Shown: piece by piece, positions 23,322-33,134 of the stretch | How positions within the stretch are numbered: the stretch's first letter is position 1 | Layout of the letters: each line of letters starts with the position of its first letter | Assembly (NCBI GenBank): GCA_028023455.1 | Contig: JAQFVV010006200.1 | Span: 9,474,521-9,538,520 of the forward strand | From: Epiperipatus broadwayi | Lineage: Eukaryota > Onychophora > Udeonychophora > Euonychophora > Peripatidae | Reading direction: 5' to 3' | Length of the DNA: 64,000 nt | Made by a program: the position numbers and the translations under genes | The notes under the pieces: generated by a model | The model's input: the letters and a program-made list of their open reading frames with translations, nothing else | Told to the model about the DNA's origin: nothing | Databases searched by the model: none

Positions 23322-23412
23322 TTATATCCATGTAAACAGATATAACTTTTAGATTTTAATGTTGCCAAGAAACTATCATTTACTATTTACTAATTAACAA
23401 TCCCTGAATTTT
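23322..23412 (+). repeat. Single arm related to the 13.0-kb inverted-repeat element
   Basis: TTATATCCATGTAAACAGAT, then GTTGCCAAGAAACTATCA and CTAATTAACAATCCCTGAA parallel the left arm at 13,028-13,115. No matching second arm was found, so this is a truncated copy. Confidence 0.6.
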
Positions 23413-23520
23413 TTTGCACTAAAAACAGTAAAACCTTGATACATAGCAAAAGCTTTTAATATCTGGGCACTCTCATACTAGTGAAAATTTGGACAAAAAT
23501 TATAATGTATGTCATGTATA

Positions 23521-23662
23521 ATAAGAGTACCTAATTCTCCATACAGTAGTGCCATCAAATGCAAGCCTTTGTAATCAATGGATGCATAAACCTTCATCCA
23601 TCCATTAATTACAAAGGCTTGCACTTAATCATACTATCTGTATGGAGAGTTTGGTACTCTTA
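23521..23662. mobile_element. Fold-back element A, copy 4 (short)
   Basis: A 142-bp inverted repeat with outer arms ATAAGAGTACC, followed by CTCCATACAGTAGTGCCATC on the left and CTGTATGGAGAGTTTGG on the right; the core is GCAAGCCTTTGTAATCAATGG and its complement. The outermost sequence differs from copies 2 and 5, but GATCATGTGATGTTTGATCA to its right matches the subterminal CATCACATGATCACC of copies 3 and 5. Confidence 0.83.
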
Positions 23663-23849
23663 TCAATAGCATGTAAACCATATGAATGGCGATCATGTGA
23701 TGTTTGATCATGTGTAGTATAAATGAATGCTGTGATAAAAGTACAGTATAACATTTCATTAATGAATCATGTATTTTCTGGCAGTATTACTCATTTCAAT
23801 AATGTGATTTTATTGTATTTATAAAAATCATGGATAATCTTGAAAATAT

Positions 23850-24900
23850 ATCATAATGCAGATAAATCATGTAATATTTACAGGTGAATAAGTCATGTAG
23901 ATACATTGTAATGCAATGCAAATTAATTCTTTTGAAAGTAAAGTATAATGCAGGTGGATTTTAATGGAAATGGATTGTAATGCAGATAAATTAAGATAGA
24001 TTGTTTGTAATATAGATAAATTGTAAAGTGCAAGTGGATTATAATGCAGATGAATTGGATAGCATACAGGCAATTGTAATGCAGATGGATTGTGTCTAGT
24101 TGGATTTTAATGCAAATAAATTATAATGTAAGTTGTTTGCATTGTAGATAGATTGTGAGGCTGATAGACTGCAATGTAAATTAATTGTTAGGCAAGAGAA
24201 TTGAAATGCTCACACCACTGTAATATAGAGGATTGCAAAATGGATTGTGATGTAGCTAAGTTATAGTACAATTGAACTGTAATGCAAGTGGGTTGCTATG
24301 TTGATGTAATGCAAATAGATTGTAATATTAATGGAATATTATATTATTAGTCTGTAATACAGATGAACTGTGTTCAGATGAATTGTAATGGTATATTGTA
24401 TAATGTAGATGAATTGTAATGGAGGTGAATTGTGTGCACGTTTTGTAATGCAGATGAATTTCTGTGTAGATATATTGTTATGCAAATACATTGTAATGTA
24501 AGTAAATTATAATGTACATTGATAGTAATGCAGATGGATTGTATTACAGGTGACTTGTTATGCAGTGGATTACTATTCCGATACAATCCAATGTATGGAC
24601 TAATTCAGGTAGATTGTAATGTAGGTGACTGATAGTGCAGATGAATTATTTAGTGGTGAGTTGCTTTGTAAACAGATTATTATGTAGCTGGATTGCAATG
24701 CAAAGTATATTGCAATGCATTCATTGAAATGTTGTTGAATTATAACAGAAATGAATTATAATGGAGGTGTAATGCTATGTTGTGTTGTTATGCTGTTAGA
24801 TTGTAATTTAGATGAATTGTAGGTAGATGGAAATAGTATAAACATGGTAATGAATGCAAGTAGACTATAATAGACCAATCTGTATGTAGAAAGACTATAA
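23850..24900. repeat. Degenerate ~20-bp minisatellite, about 1 kb
   Basis: Roughly fifty loose copies of a unit like GATTGTAATGCAGATGAATT. Recurring pieces are TGTAATGCAGAT, GGATTGTAATG and AAATTGTAATG. The period varies around 16-22 bp and units are strongly diverged, so this is an old array. Minus-strand frames of 68 and 70 codons (repeating IHLHYN-like peptides) come only from the repeat. Confidence 0.85.
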
Positions 24901-25005
24901 TTGGTATGATACTTGAATATTGCCTTAAAACATAACACTTATATTAATTTATTTTAATTATAAATTTTATTAAACGCTCACTATTATTTCAGTAGTAGTT
25001 TTAGT

Positions 25006-25188
25006 AGTTTTAACAAGGCTGTAAACCTTAGCAATGAGCGTCTGAAAAAATCGTCACTAGGGACCTCTGTAGGTCTTTAAAACACATGCTTCTTCATAGC
25101 GTAAGCATGTGTTTTAAAGACCTACAGAGGTCCCTAGTGACGATTTTTTCAGACGCTCATTGCTAAGGTTTACAGCCTTGTTAAAACT
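25006..25188. mobile_element. Perfect palindrome, 86-bp arms
   Basis: Left arm 25,006-25,091 and right arm 25,103-25,188 are exactly complementary by my reading, with an 11-base spacer. The ends are AGTTTTAACAAGGCTGTAAA and complement; the inside runs through GAGCGTCTG, CACTAGGGACCTCTGTAGG and ACACATGCTT. There is no coding capacity and no second copy in the window. Zero arm divergence implies either recent insertion or ongoing arm conversion. Confidence 0.92.
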
Positions 25189-25189
25189 A

Positions 25190-26030
25190 TTATTAATTTA
25201 TTTTCTAAAATGATTGTTACAATCAAACTTATGTGCAGAAATAAATTTTTTCTATTCCAGTTCTGCCATCTTGTGAGAGAAAAAGATTTGTTAGTTAAAA
25301 GTAATACATAGACAGAAGTGTTTTGCTGGTGTTCAGAAATAATTTTGAATTTCAGAACTGTGTAGTTTTTAAATTTTATTTATAGAAGCCAGGGATTGCA
25401 ATGCCAGAAAAGGAGAGAAATTTATTGTTGACAAGTGAATTGAGCAAAAATGAATGAACTTGTATTTCATGCAAAAAACAAAACAAAACATATGCATCTA
25501 AAAATAACAAGTATTGTAGAATAACGTCCCATAATAAAATGACCATAAAATAAAGACATAATAATATTTATCATAAATAAGTGTAAGATATACATTTAAT
25601 TATTAAATTTCTGTTTCTAAATTGTGTGAAGCAACATTTTTTTTATAAGCAATGTAAGCATTAAGTTTAAATTTTTTTTAAAATTCTTTGTAAAGCTAGA
25701 TTTATTAATATGAACAATTTAATTTTTATTTTATCTATACAGTATTGTATAATAACTCTTTTTTAGCTTCTAGCTTTTTGCCATATATTATAGACTTATC
25801 CCATGACCCCAGATTACATAATGCTTTCCAGGAACATATTCTATTCCGTACATGATTATAGCACTGAATATGGATGTAATAAGTATAACCTTTTAGTATC
25901 TGTTGATTACAGAGGCTTACAATAGATGGCAGCAGTGAGTAGAATAAGCAAATTATTATTATTATTATTATAATGATGATGATGGAGTATCTTACAAATT
26001 CAGAAAAAATAATAATCCATAAAATTCAAG
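25190..26030. other. AT-rich DNA, nothing recognised
   Basis: No gene seen; a short ATT/ATG simple repeat lies near 25,955-25,985. Confidence 0.5.
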
Positions 26031-26032
26031 AA

Positions 26033-26215
26033 TTAAAGGTTTTGATAAAGTATTCTATGTGTACATTCTAATAGCAAATGTTCAATAGTTTCCTGTCTCA
26101 TTTCTTCACAATCACATGCTTCATTTCATTATATATTATTTTTAATGATCTTCTCATTGTTTTAAATAGATAGCCAAGGTATTGATCTTGTTTTGATACC
26201 ATATTAACATTTTTT
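26033..26215 (-). pseudogene. LINE C-terminal zinc-knuckle scrap
   Basis: On the minus strand, 26,116 to 26,033 reads CDCEEMRQETIEHLLLECTH to a stop shortly after. C-x-C, then ETIEHLLLEC with a His four residues before the last Cys, is the usual C-terminal zinc knuckle of many non-LTR retrotransposons. Upstream, through a frameshift, QYLGYLFKTMRRSLK looks like more of the same protein. The rest of the element is not recognisable. Confidence 0.5.
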
Positions 26216-26219
26216 TGTT

Positions 26220-29200
26220 ATTTAAAACAAGAGCAAGACCTAGTGCAAGAATCAATGATTATTAGATTATAGTGTATTTATTATGGTGTCTGACTTTTGA
26301 GTTTTATTTATGAGGGTTTTGAATAAAGCTATAAGTTCCAGTAATAAATCTTAAGTTTTAATTGACAAAGGCAAAATCCATAAATGATCTGAGAATGGAG
26401 ACTTGAATAACCTTCTGTCTGATAATCACTGATTACTCAAACTTGCTAAAGATGATATTAGAACAGAGAGTTGAATAATCATATTGTATAAATTAAAAAC
26501 TCAAATGATATTATGTCGATAAATACATTTTTCATCAGAGTGAAAAGATGCCTATAGTTAAAAATGGAGTGAGGTTACTATAATGTATAGTTACTGCCCT
26601 AGGATTCAAGTCTATATAACTATACAACAGATTGGCTTGGATTTAAAACTTTAGAATTGTTTGAATTTTAGACTTTTACCTTGGTAGTAGAGTAAGGAGT
26701 TAAATATGGTTCCCAGAAAATTGTATTATTCCCAGCTTTGAATGATAAATCTTCATTGCTAAGGAAAAACCAGAAATCAGTCTGGGGATGGAATTTTAAA
26801 TGCACAACTACTTGGTAAAAACCAATTACTCAGTCTTGCTACAGATGTCACAAGATATTAAACAACTGCTTTTATTTTTATCAAATCATGTAAGTTTCAA
26901 AATTATGTTGTTTTTAGTATTTGTCATAACAAAGTTTTTCTTTATCACTTTCTATATAATCTATTTTTTTCTTATCACTAATTTTTGTACACTTACATCA
27001 AAATATAATCACAACCAATTTTTCCTTTGTGCATATCTCCATAATTACCTTAAGCCACTATTCCGATATTATATTCTCTTAATATAATCATAAATTTATT
27101 TGACTATCTTGTTCTCATTCATAAAATATAGATTTTCAAACATCCGTAATTCTCTCTTGACACTTCATATAGGAAATGAATCATTATATTCATTTAGCAC
27201 TTAAATGTTTTGCTATAAATTTTGAACTTTATCTAAATTTGTCTTTGGTTTTGCTTATGCGATGCTTATTTTCAACAAACAACAAGAATTTTTAATCTAT
27301 CCCCCTCTCCCAGGTTCATCACTGAATAACATATGATGTTTGAGTCCAAAAAGTGACAGAGTTAAATTCTTCAATTTGGGGGAATTTTGCTCTTTTGTCC
27401 ATTATTTGGTGTTGGAGATAATAATATGAATAATTGTCATCACTATATTTTTGAAATTAAATAGCACTAAATGAAAAAAACATAATATTTTTTCTTTTAC
27501 CAATGGGACTCCAGAGAATAATAAATAATGTATTGCAGAAAATTGATATTGATTTTGTAAGAGTTGAGAGTGATTGTTAGATCTATTTGATTTCAAAATG
27601 GATCAAATTGTTAATGCCCAATTAGCTGGCGTAGTGATACCCTAAACTGCTGGAAATCCTTAATGTTTCAAGATTATTAGTCTCATTTATGATCAGCCTG
27701 CTAAAAATAATCTTTTACTGTGATAAATAAATGAGTATTGTAAAGAACTGTAGACTTCCGTGGAAAGTAATACAGGTATCAATACATATGTAAACACACC
27801 TACAAAACAATTTGTTTTGAATTTCACATACAGAGCTTTCAGTTTAAATCCATTGTTAATAATAAGAATGCAATAGATTGTAAGAACATAAATTTAAGAC
27901 GATGTCTGACTGCAAGCATGTCACATGATTAGATGAATCGTAGGTTATTTTTTCCCAACTAAGAAAAATATTTACATTAATGTGGTGATTGTGTATTGGT
28001 AGTATTACCATGGTTTTCTATTAATACAATGCTTAATAGATAGCATATGTGATTTATTTGGATATTTTAAAGAACTAGATTTATCTCCAGGTATAAACAT
28101 TCTTTTCAGGCATTATTTTTATCCTTCTAGATTATAATACTTTGTGTCTATAGGAAAAGCTTTTGTGTATTGTTCTAGAAGTGAAATCTGATATTTGTTT
28201 TTGACAATTTTAATTTTTTTTCCTCTGTAAAGAAATGTCCTAATATTCATTTAGACAATGTTCGAATGTAATACAGTTCTAATCCATTATTTTAGCAATC
28301 TTTATATTTATTATTTTTGGCCCACAAATATATAAATAATTTATTTTTATATGCAATCTATATTTTATATTCATTATTATTAATAATGAATATATTAACA
28401 TTATGTTTGATTTATCTTTTCAATACTGAGTGTTTCTGCACATATCTTTAATGCCAGATTTATATTCTTCTTCTTTTTTTAGCGAAAAGTATCAATAAAA
28501 CACCAATAAAACAAATAATAAAGACAGTGTTCTGTATTTGATATTATTTTTAGGTCTAGTTAATCCAAATCTTTTATTTAAAATTTTAATAATTTATTTT
28601 CATAAATACAATTTTCTTTTTCATACATACAGTAGCATCATCCAGCGGAAGTTTAAGGCATTAAATAACAATATTTTATTCATCAGTTTCACGTGTTAAT
28701 TTAGCATAGATAAAATTTCACCATTAATAATTCTTTTTATGCGTTTAATAAAAAGAGAGAAATTGATAAATTTGATATCGTAATCTTAATTCAGTCTTAA
28801 TTTTTTCGGTTTATAAAATAATTTTATTCAGAAAAATTATTTTTTGATAGTTGAATTTCATGAAGTATAGATGAGGAGCGCACAGAGACTGAATCGTCAA
28901 TATATTTGTTTGTAATTGGTTGTCATAAAGCAGATAGTATAATTAATTTTTACATTTGATAAAAAAATTTAAAAAAGGCTGTAAAGCACGACTGAAAATC
29001 TTTAGAGACAGAGAAAGAATTGATAGATAATTTTAAAAAAACTTAAGTAATTGGCGATAAAAGAGTAAAAATAAGATAGTCTGATCTTTCTTAATAATAG
29101 ATGATGACGATGAAAAAGTATTCTCTTAGAAAATGTCATCTGGAATGTACTAGAATATTAGATCTTAGTCAGATAATAGACAATATTTAATATATACAGA

Positions 29201-29240
29201 ATAATTAATGTTTTAAAAAAGACTCTCAGAACAATTAATG
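26220..29240. other. AT-rich stretch, no supported gene
   Basis: A 95-codon frame at 26,800-27,087 is Phe/Ile/Tyr-rich low-complexity sequence and not convincing. No repeats related to other parts of the window were recognised. Confidence 0.5.
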
Positions 29241-29360
29241 TTTTTAAATTTCAGGGGGTTGAATGATAAAACAGGGATGAAAGAAACGTCCTGTACATGA
29301 GGGGTCAGAGTGACTTGTGGTCAACATGGGTACGATGAGAAAGTTGACTCTAAGATGGGC

Positions 29361-29612
29361 TTTGAGCATTCCATCATCAGATTTTCAATGAAATGGACGG
29401 CTGAAGGATTGTAGGGTGGGGTGGTTTGAAGCCTGTCCATTAAAGAATAAAGATTTGGTATCTTAATATAAGCTGAGTTTTGATTATGTGTGGAGATTAT
29501 AATCTGGACTGATGATTACTGACGAATACTGGTTTAGCATGAAATCTGAGTTCAAACCCCCTATATATTACATATATAAGTGCAGGTATGAAAAAGCCTG
29601 TACTGTAGGGGG
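29361..29612 (+). repeat. Dispersed repeat P, copy
   Basis: TTTGAGCATTCCATCATCAG, GAAGCCTGTCCATTAAAG, ATCTTAATATAAGCTGAG, TATAATCTGGAC and TGAGTTCAAACCCCC followed by ATTACATATATAAGTGCAGG match, in order, the right arm of the palindrome at 53.15-53.48 kb. Here the unit is single rather than palindromic. Confidence 0.83.
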
Positions 29613-29774
29613 AAAAAAATCATATTTAAAAGTAGAACAAAAAACTTTGGATGAACAAACTTTTGAACATGGAATATAATTATTTATAGATTAGACATTA
29701 ATGATTTTGTTTATTCAATGTGATTTGAATGTTGTGTAAATATATATCCACATCATTATCAACCATTAAACCCC

Positions 29775-29905
29775 GGGAGAAGGCATTATCCTTCTCCCTT
29801 TTCCTCCCCACCCCCCTTTTTTTCTTTTTTTTGGGTTTTTGTTTATTTAATTTAATTTTCTTTTTTTTTTTTTAAAGTTTTTTTTTTTTTTTTTTTTTTG
29901 GGGGG
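29775..29905. other. GC hairpin followed by long T tracts
   Basis: GGGAGAAGG (29,775-29,783) pairs perfectly with CCTTCTCCC (29,790-29,798), with loop CATTAT, and is followed by C-rich sequence and several T runs, the longest about 20 T, then a G run. It superficially resembles an intrinsic terminator, but in animal DNA it is more likely a low-complexity retro-insertion boundary. Confidence 0.6.
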
Positions 29906-29932
29906 TGTTTTATGATAGAAAATATATATATA

Positions 29933-30110
29933 TATGGGAGATAGTGATCTGAATCATCTGATGTACTGTTTCAGCATGAAGTATGTATATTGGAGATCAT
30001 TTATTTTTCACATGTATGTGGTCATAAGATGTATAAGATGGAATGAAAAGCAGGAGGGAGCTTTAAAGTCAGAGTTTAAGTCTCTTCTAATTACATCAAG
30101 TATAGACAAT
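29933..30110 (+). repeat. Dispersed repeat P, second adjacent copy
   Basis: GGGAGATAGTGATCTGAATC, then CAGCATGAAGTATGTATATT, GGAGATCATTTATTTTTCAC and AGTCAGAGTTTAAGTCTC match the internal P boxes of the copies at 2.4 and 53.3 kb. An AT run precedes it. Confidence 0.7.
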
Positions 30111-30149
30111 ATAAATGTATATATATGCTACAAATAAAATGTCTATTAA

Positions 30150-30262
30150 TTAAAAACTATTGTAATAACAATTAAATTAATAAATATAATGGTAATTAAA
30201 TATTATATACAGTCTTTCAATCTGCAGAAGTATTTTCGATTAATTTCTTAACTCTCATTAAC
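30150..30262 (-). repeat. PLE tail, inverted partner
   Basis: On the minus strand it reads CGAAAATACTTCTGCAGATT then GAAAGACTGTATATAAT, matching the tail of the PLE remnant at 32,552-32,628 (GAAAGTACTTCTGCAGATTG). No endonuclease frame remains beside it. Together they form an inverted pair about 2.3 kb apart. Confidence 0.65.
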
Positions 30263-30264
30263 TG

Positions 30265-31025
30265 CCATTAAATTAAAAAAACAAAAACATCACAAAGCAA
30301 ATTTCATCAACTCAAATATTTGCCAAGGAATTGCTTGAAGTTTTTTTTTAAAATTAGAATTTATTAGTCTATTAGATATACAAGACAAATACAATAAAAA
30401 TAAATATATAAAAAAAGACAAACACAATGTATTTTTATGGTTATTAAGCATTACTATCTATGGTTTATCTTGTGTTTAAATCTCCAGCGATACCTGTTTA
30501 AGTTTGTGACTGCAAGTTCTTGGATTTTTTAGGGGTGGAATATTCAAATTTTAGGCAACTGATAAATTGCCCAAGTATCTTTAATTATTCTCATAGGGGC
30601 TACTATTGAGTCTCTTATCTTAATTTTCTCTATGATCTTGCAGAATGTAGAGATTAAATGTCAGTTGTTATTTTGAAAATTGATTGACATCATAACAACA
30701 TAATATTAGTTTTCCAAGGTGATAGTTGATCTACATAGAGTGATGTATAAATTAAAATAGCATATTTAACCTCATCCATCATGTTGCACTACCCTGATAA
30801 CTTATGAAAACCCAAAGCTCTACTGCATGAGGTGCTTAACTATTGTTAATAGTCAAATGCAAAAATTAGCGATGATTTGCGAAGCTCCACACTGCTATTA
30901 AAATGACATTGTGAGAGACTCTGTAAGACATTCGATGTAGAATATATGAGAGAAAATCAGAGCAGCCCTTGAAATCAAATGTTCAAATATAGTCCATTAA
31001 CATTCACTGTTAAGCAAATAATTTA
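30265..31025. other. AT-rich DNA, nothing recognised
   Basis: Lies between the inverted PLE tails; no gene or known repeat seen. Confidence 0.5.
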
Positions 31026-31029
31026 TTAA

Positions 31030-31770
31030 ATAAAATCTATGGCTTACAACACAATCACTGAACTGCAATGTATAACGTTATTGTTGCTAATAAATTGAAC
31101 AAGATATCCAATTCAGGTAATAATCCCCACAGCACTTTCCTCCCAGCACCAACCTGCATAGGGACTAGGATTTAGGCCCCCAGGGGCCCTCTCCACAACC
31201 TGACTTTCTCATTCAGTCAGCAAAGTTGAGTTAAATCTAAATCTTCCTTCAAAATCGAATTTTCTAATAGACTTCTCTGGAAACTTACTTGTTAAATTTA
31301 GCGCTAATTTTGGTGTTGAGCATTTTAAATAGAATGATGTCTTGAGAGACAATTTAAAAGATTTGATACAGGATGTATGGGTGAAAGTTAGGGGAAACAT
31401 TTGAAAATGATATTCAAATTCAATCAAAAACTAATCACCGTTGGGCAAAGTATTCTTTAAATTAGGTAAAATCTCTGGTTTATAAAGCAAGTATTCAAAC
31501 CACTATGAATAACATTATTCTTGCTAACAAATGAATGAGCTATCCAATTTTTGTTAACAATCCCCACAGTGCCCTTCTCCCAGCTCCAGCCCATAAAAGA
31601 ACTAGGATTTAGGCCCCCAGGGACTCTCCCAACAATCAGACACTTATTCGGTCAGCAAAGTTGAGTTAAATCAAAATATCTCTTGAAAATTAAATATTTC
31701 CATAGAATTATCTAGAAACTCGAATGTCTGTCATTTACTTCTAACAGCATTTTAAAGAAAGTTGTTAACA
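31030..31770. repeat. ~436-bp tandem dimer
   Basis: Two diverged head-to-tail units. Each contains TCCCCACAG (31,125 and 31,561), CTAGGATTTAGGCCCCCAGG, TCAGCAAAGTTGAGTTAAAT and a YAGAAACT-type end. Identity is uneven and frames are not conserved, so it is not an exon duplication. The GC-richer CTCCCAGC..CCAG core is distinctive. Confidence 0.8.
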
Positions 31771-32033
31771 TTCTTAGTTGTTATTAGTTGGTGCCATTAT
31801 TCTTGTGTGAAAAAGAGACCAAAGAGATAACTCTTGTCAATTGGAGTCAGTTTAGGGAAATATCATTCCTTGAACTATAACTAAGGTAACTAAAATGGGG
31901 AGCCAGTAACAGTGTGAACTGGAGTCCTTGGCTTCCTCTACTATGTGTATAGAAGTTTGTTATAAGATTGAACAGATTAACAATACTTTATGTCTATTTA
32001 AAAAGAGTTATAGTGATTTAAAGAAATTGAAGA

Positions 32034-32640
32034 TTGATATTTAAAAAATGGATATCTATTCCATACATTTCCAAAGCTCAAGTGAATTGTTTTTTAGGAT
32101 ATATATTTTGTGTTACAAATAACATTAATAAGCTAGTGAATAATTCTAAAAATGTCATACCTCTCAAGCAGAAAAGTATTGTTTTGTATCAGTTTTTTGT
32201 AGATGTATGTTATCATATATAGATGAATTGAAGTGCAATATTGAACAAAAGATTAAAGGAGCATGAATTGTTTGTTATACAAGTGTGTGAAAATTAAATA
32301 TAATAATGATTTAATGTCTGCTTCAGTTTTCTTGAATTATGAAAGGACATGTAAATATAAATTTAAGTTTGATATTGAAAGTGTTAAGATTCTTCATGAA
32401 GAAATACCATAGTAAAAGAAAAAGTGAGAAGTCAATTTTAATAAATAAAAATAAAATGAATATAATTAATAGACAAGCTGCTAATGTTAAAATTCAGGAT
32501 TCATGGGATTTGAGTTGATGATATTTGCATCCTTTATGTTTTTTGAATTAACTGAAAGTACTTCTGCAGATTGAAATATTGTATATAATAGTTAATTATC
32601 ATTATATTTATTATTTTATTGTTGTTATATATATATATAT
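32034..32640 (+). pseudogene. Degenerate PLE GIY-YIG endonuclease and tail
   Basis: The translated pieces follow the order of the intact domain at 12.4 kb: the linker (PYISKAQVNCF, NNINKLVNNS), YIDELKCNIEQKIK in place of YIGESKCTFEKRIK, CKYKFKFDIESVKI in a second frame, and KRKSEKSILINKN..NRQAANVKI in the position of KRKIKEAMLISRN. Stops and frameshifts interrupt it, and the YIG Gly is Asp. It is followed by the tail GAAAGTACTTCTGCAGATTG and a TA run near 32,623. It belongs to the same or a sister PLE family but is older than the 12-kb pair. Confidence 0.72.
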
Positions 32641-32799
32641 AAAATTGAAGTCTTTTAAGATCAATCAATTAATCATTCAGTTCTGAACTGAAACAATTTT
32701 TCAAAATGAGGAATTTATGTGAATAAATATCTAGCCATTTTTTTATTAGTAACATAACATTAAATATCTACTTTTACAAGAACTAATAGTGAACCATGG

Positions 32800-33130
32800 C
32801 CTACCTTTAAAGCATTTATACCATTCCTTTTTCTTCCAGTTTATCTTTCTTTATGCCATTGGGTCTCAAAATATGTCCCATCTAATGCAATCTTTTTATT
32901 TCAACTGTGTGGATTAATGATCTTAGTCACCCCCCTCCCAGAATCTTCAACATCTATATGTTCAAATTTCTTTCCATCCAGCTCATCATTTCTACTCTTG
33001 TTCTACTCATATCTAAAATCTTTCCAATCTTTTGATATTTACAGATAAACAGTTCCACATTTTACCACTATACAAAGTCACAGACTGATTATAATGACAT
33101 ATTATTCTCTTTCACAATTCTTCATTTTGA
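32800..33130 (-). pseudogene. LINE 3'-end remnant
   Basis: Minus-strand pieces read SVTLYSGKMWN, SRTRVEMMSWMERN and, in a further frame, IHTVEIKRLH.MGHILR. The series is the C-terminal region after a LINE thumb (tyrosine-glycine-S-E-x-W, then ..RRLRWxGHVLR). It is heavily mutated and cannot be placed in a clade. Confidence 0.45.
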
Positions 33131-33134
33131 TGAC

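Noticed and set aside
23867-24586. Minus-strand frames repeating IHLHYN-like peptides
   Set aside because: Caused by the minisatellite period; period varies and breaks any frame.
26800-27087. 95-codon frame with hydrophobic stretches
   Set aside because: Low-complexity product of T-rich sequence; no start context or neighbours supporting a gene.
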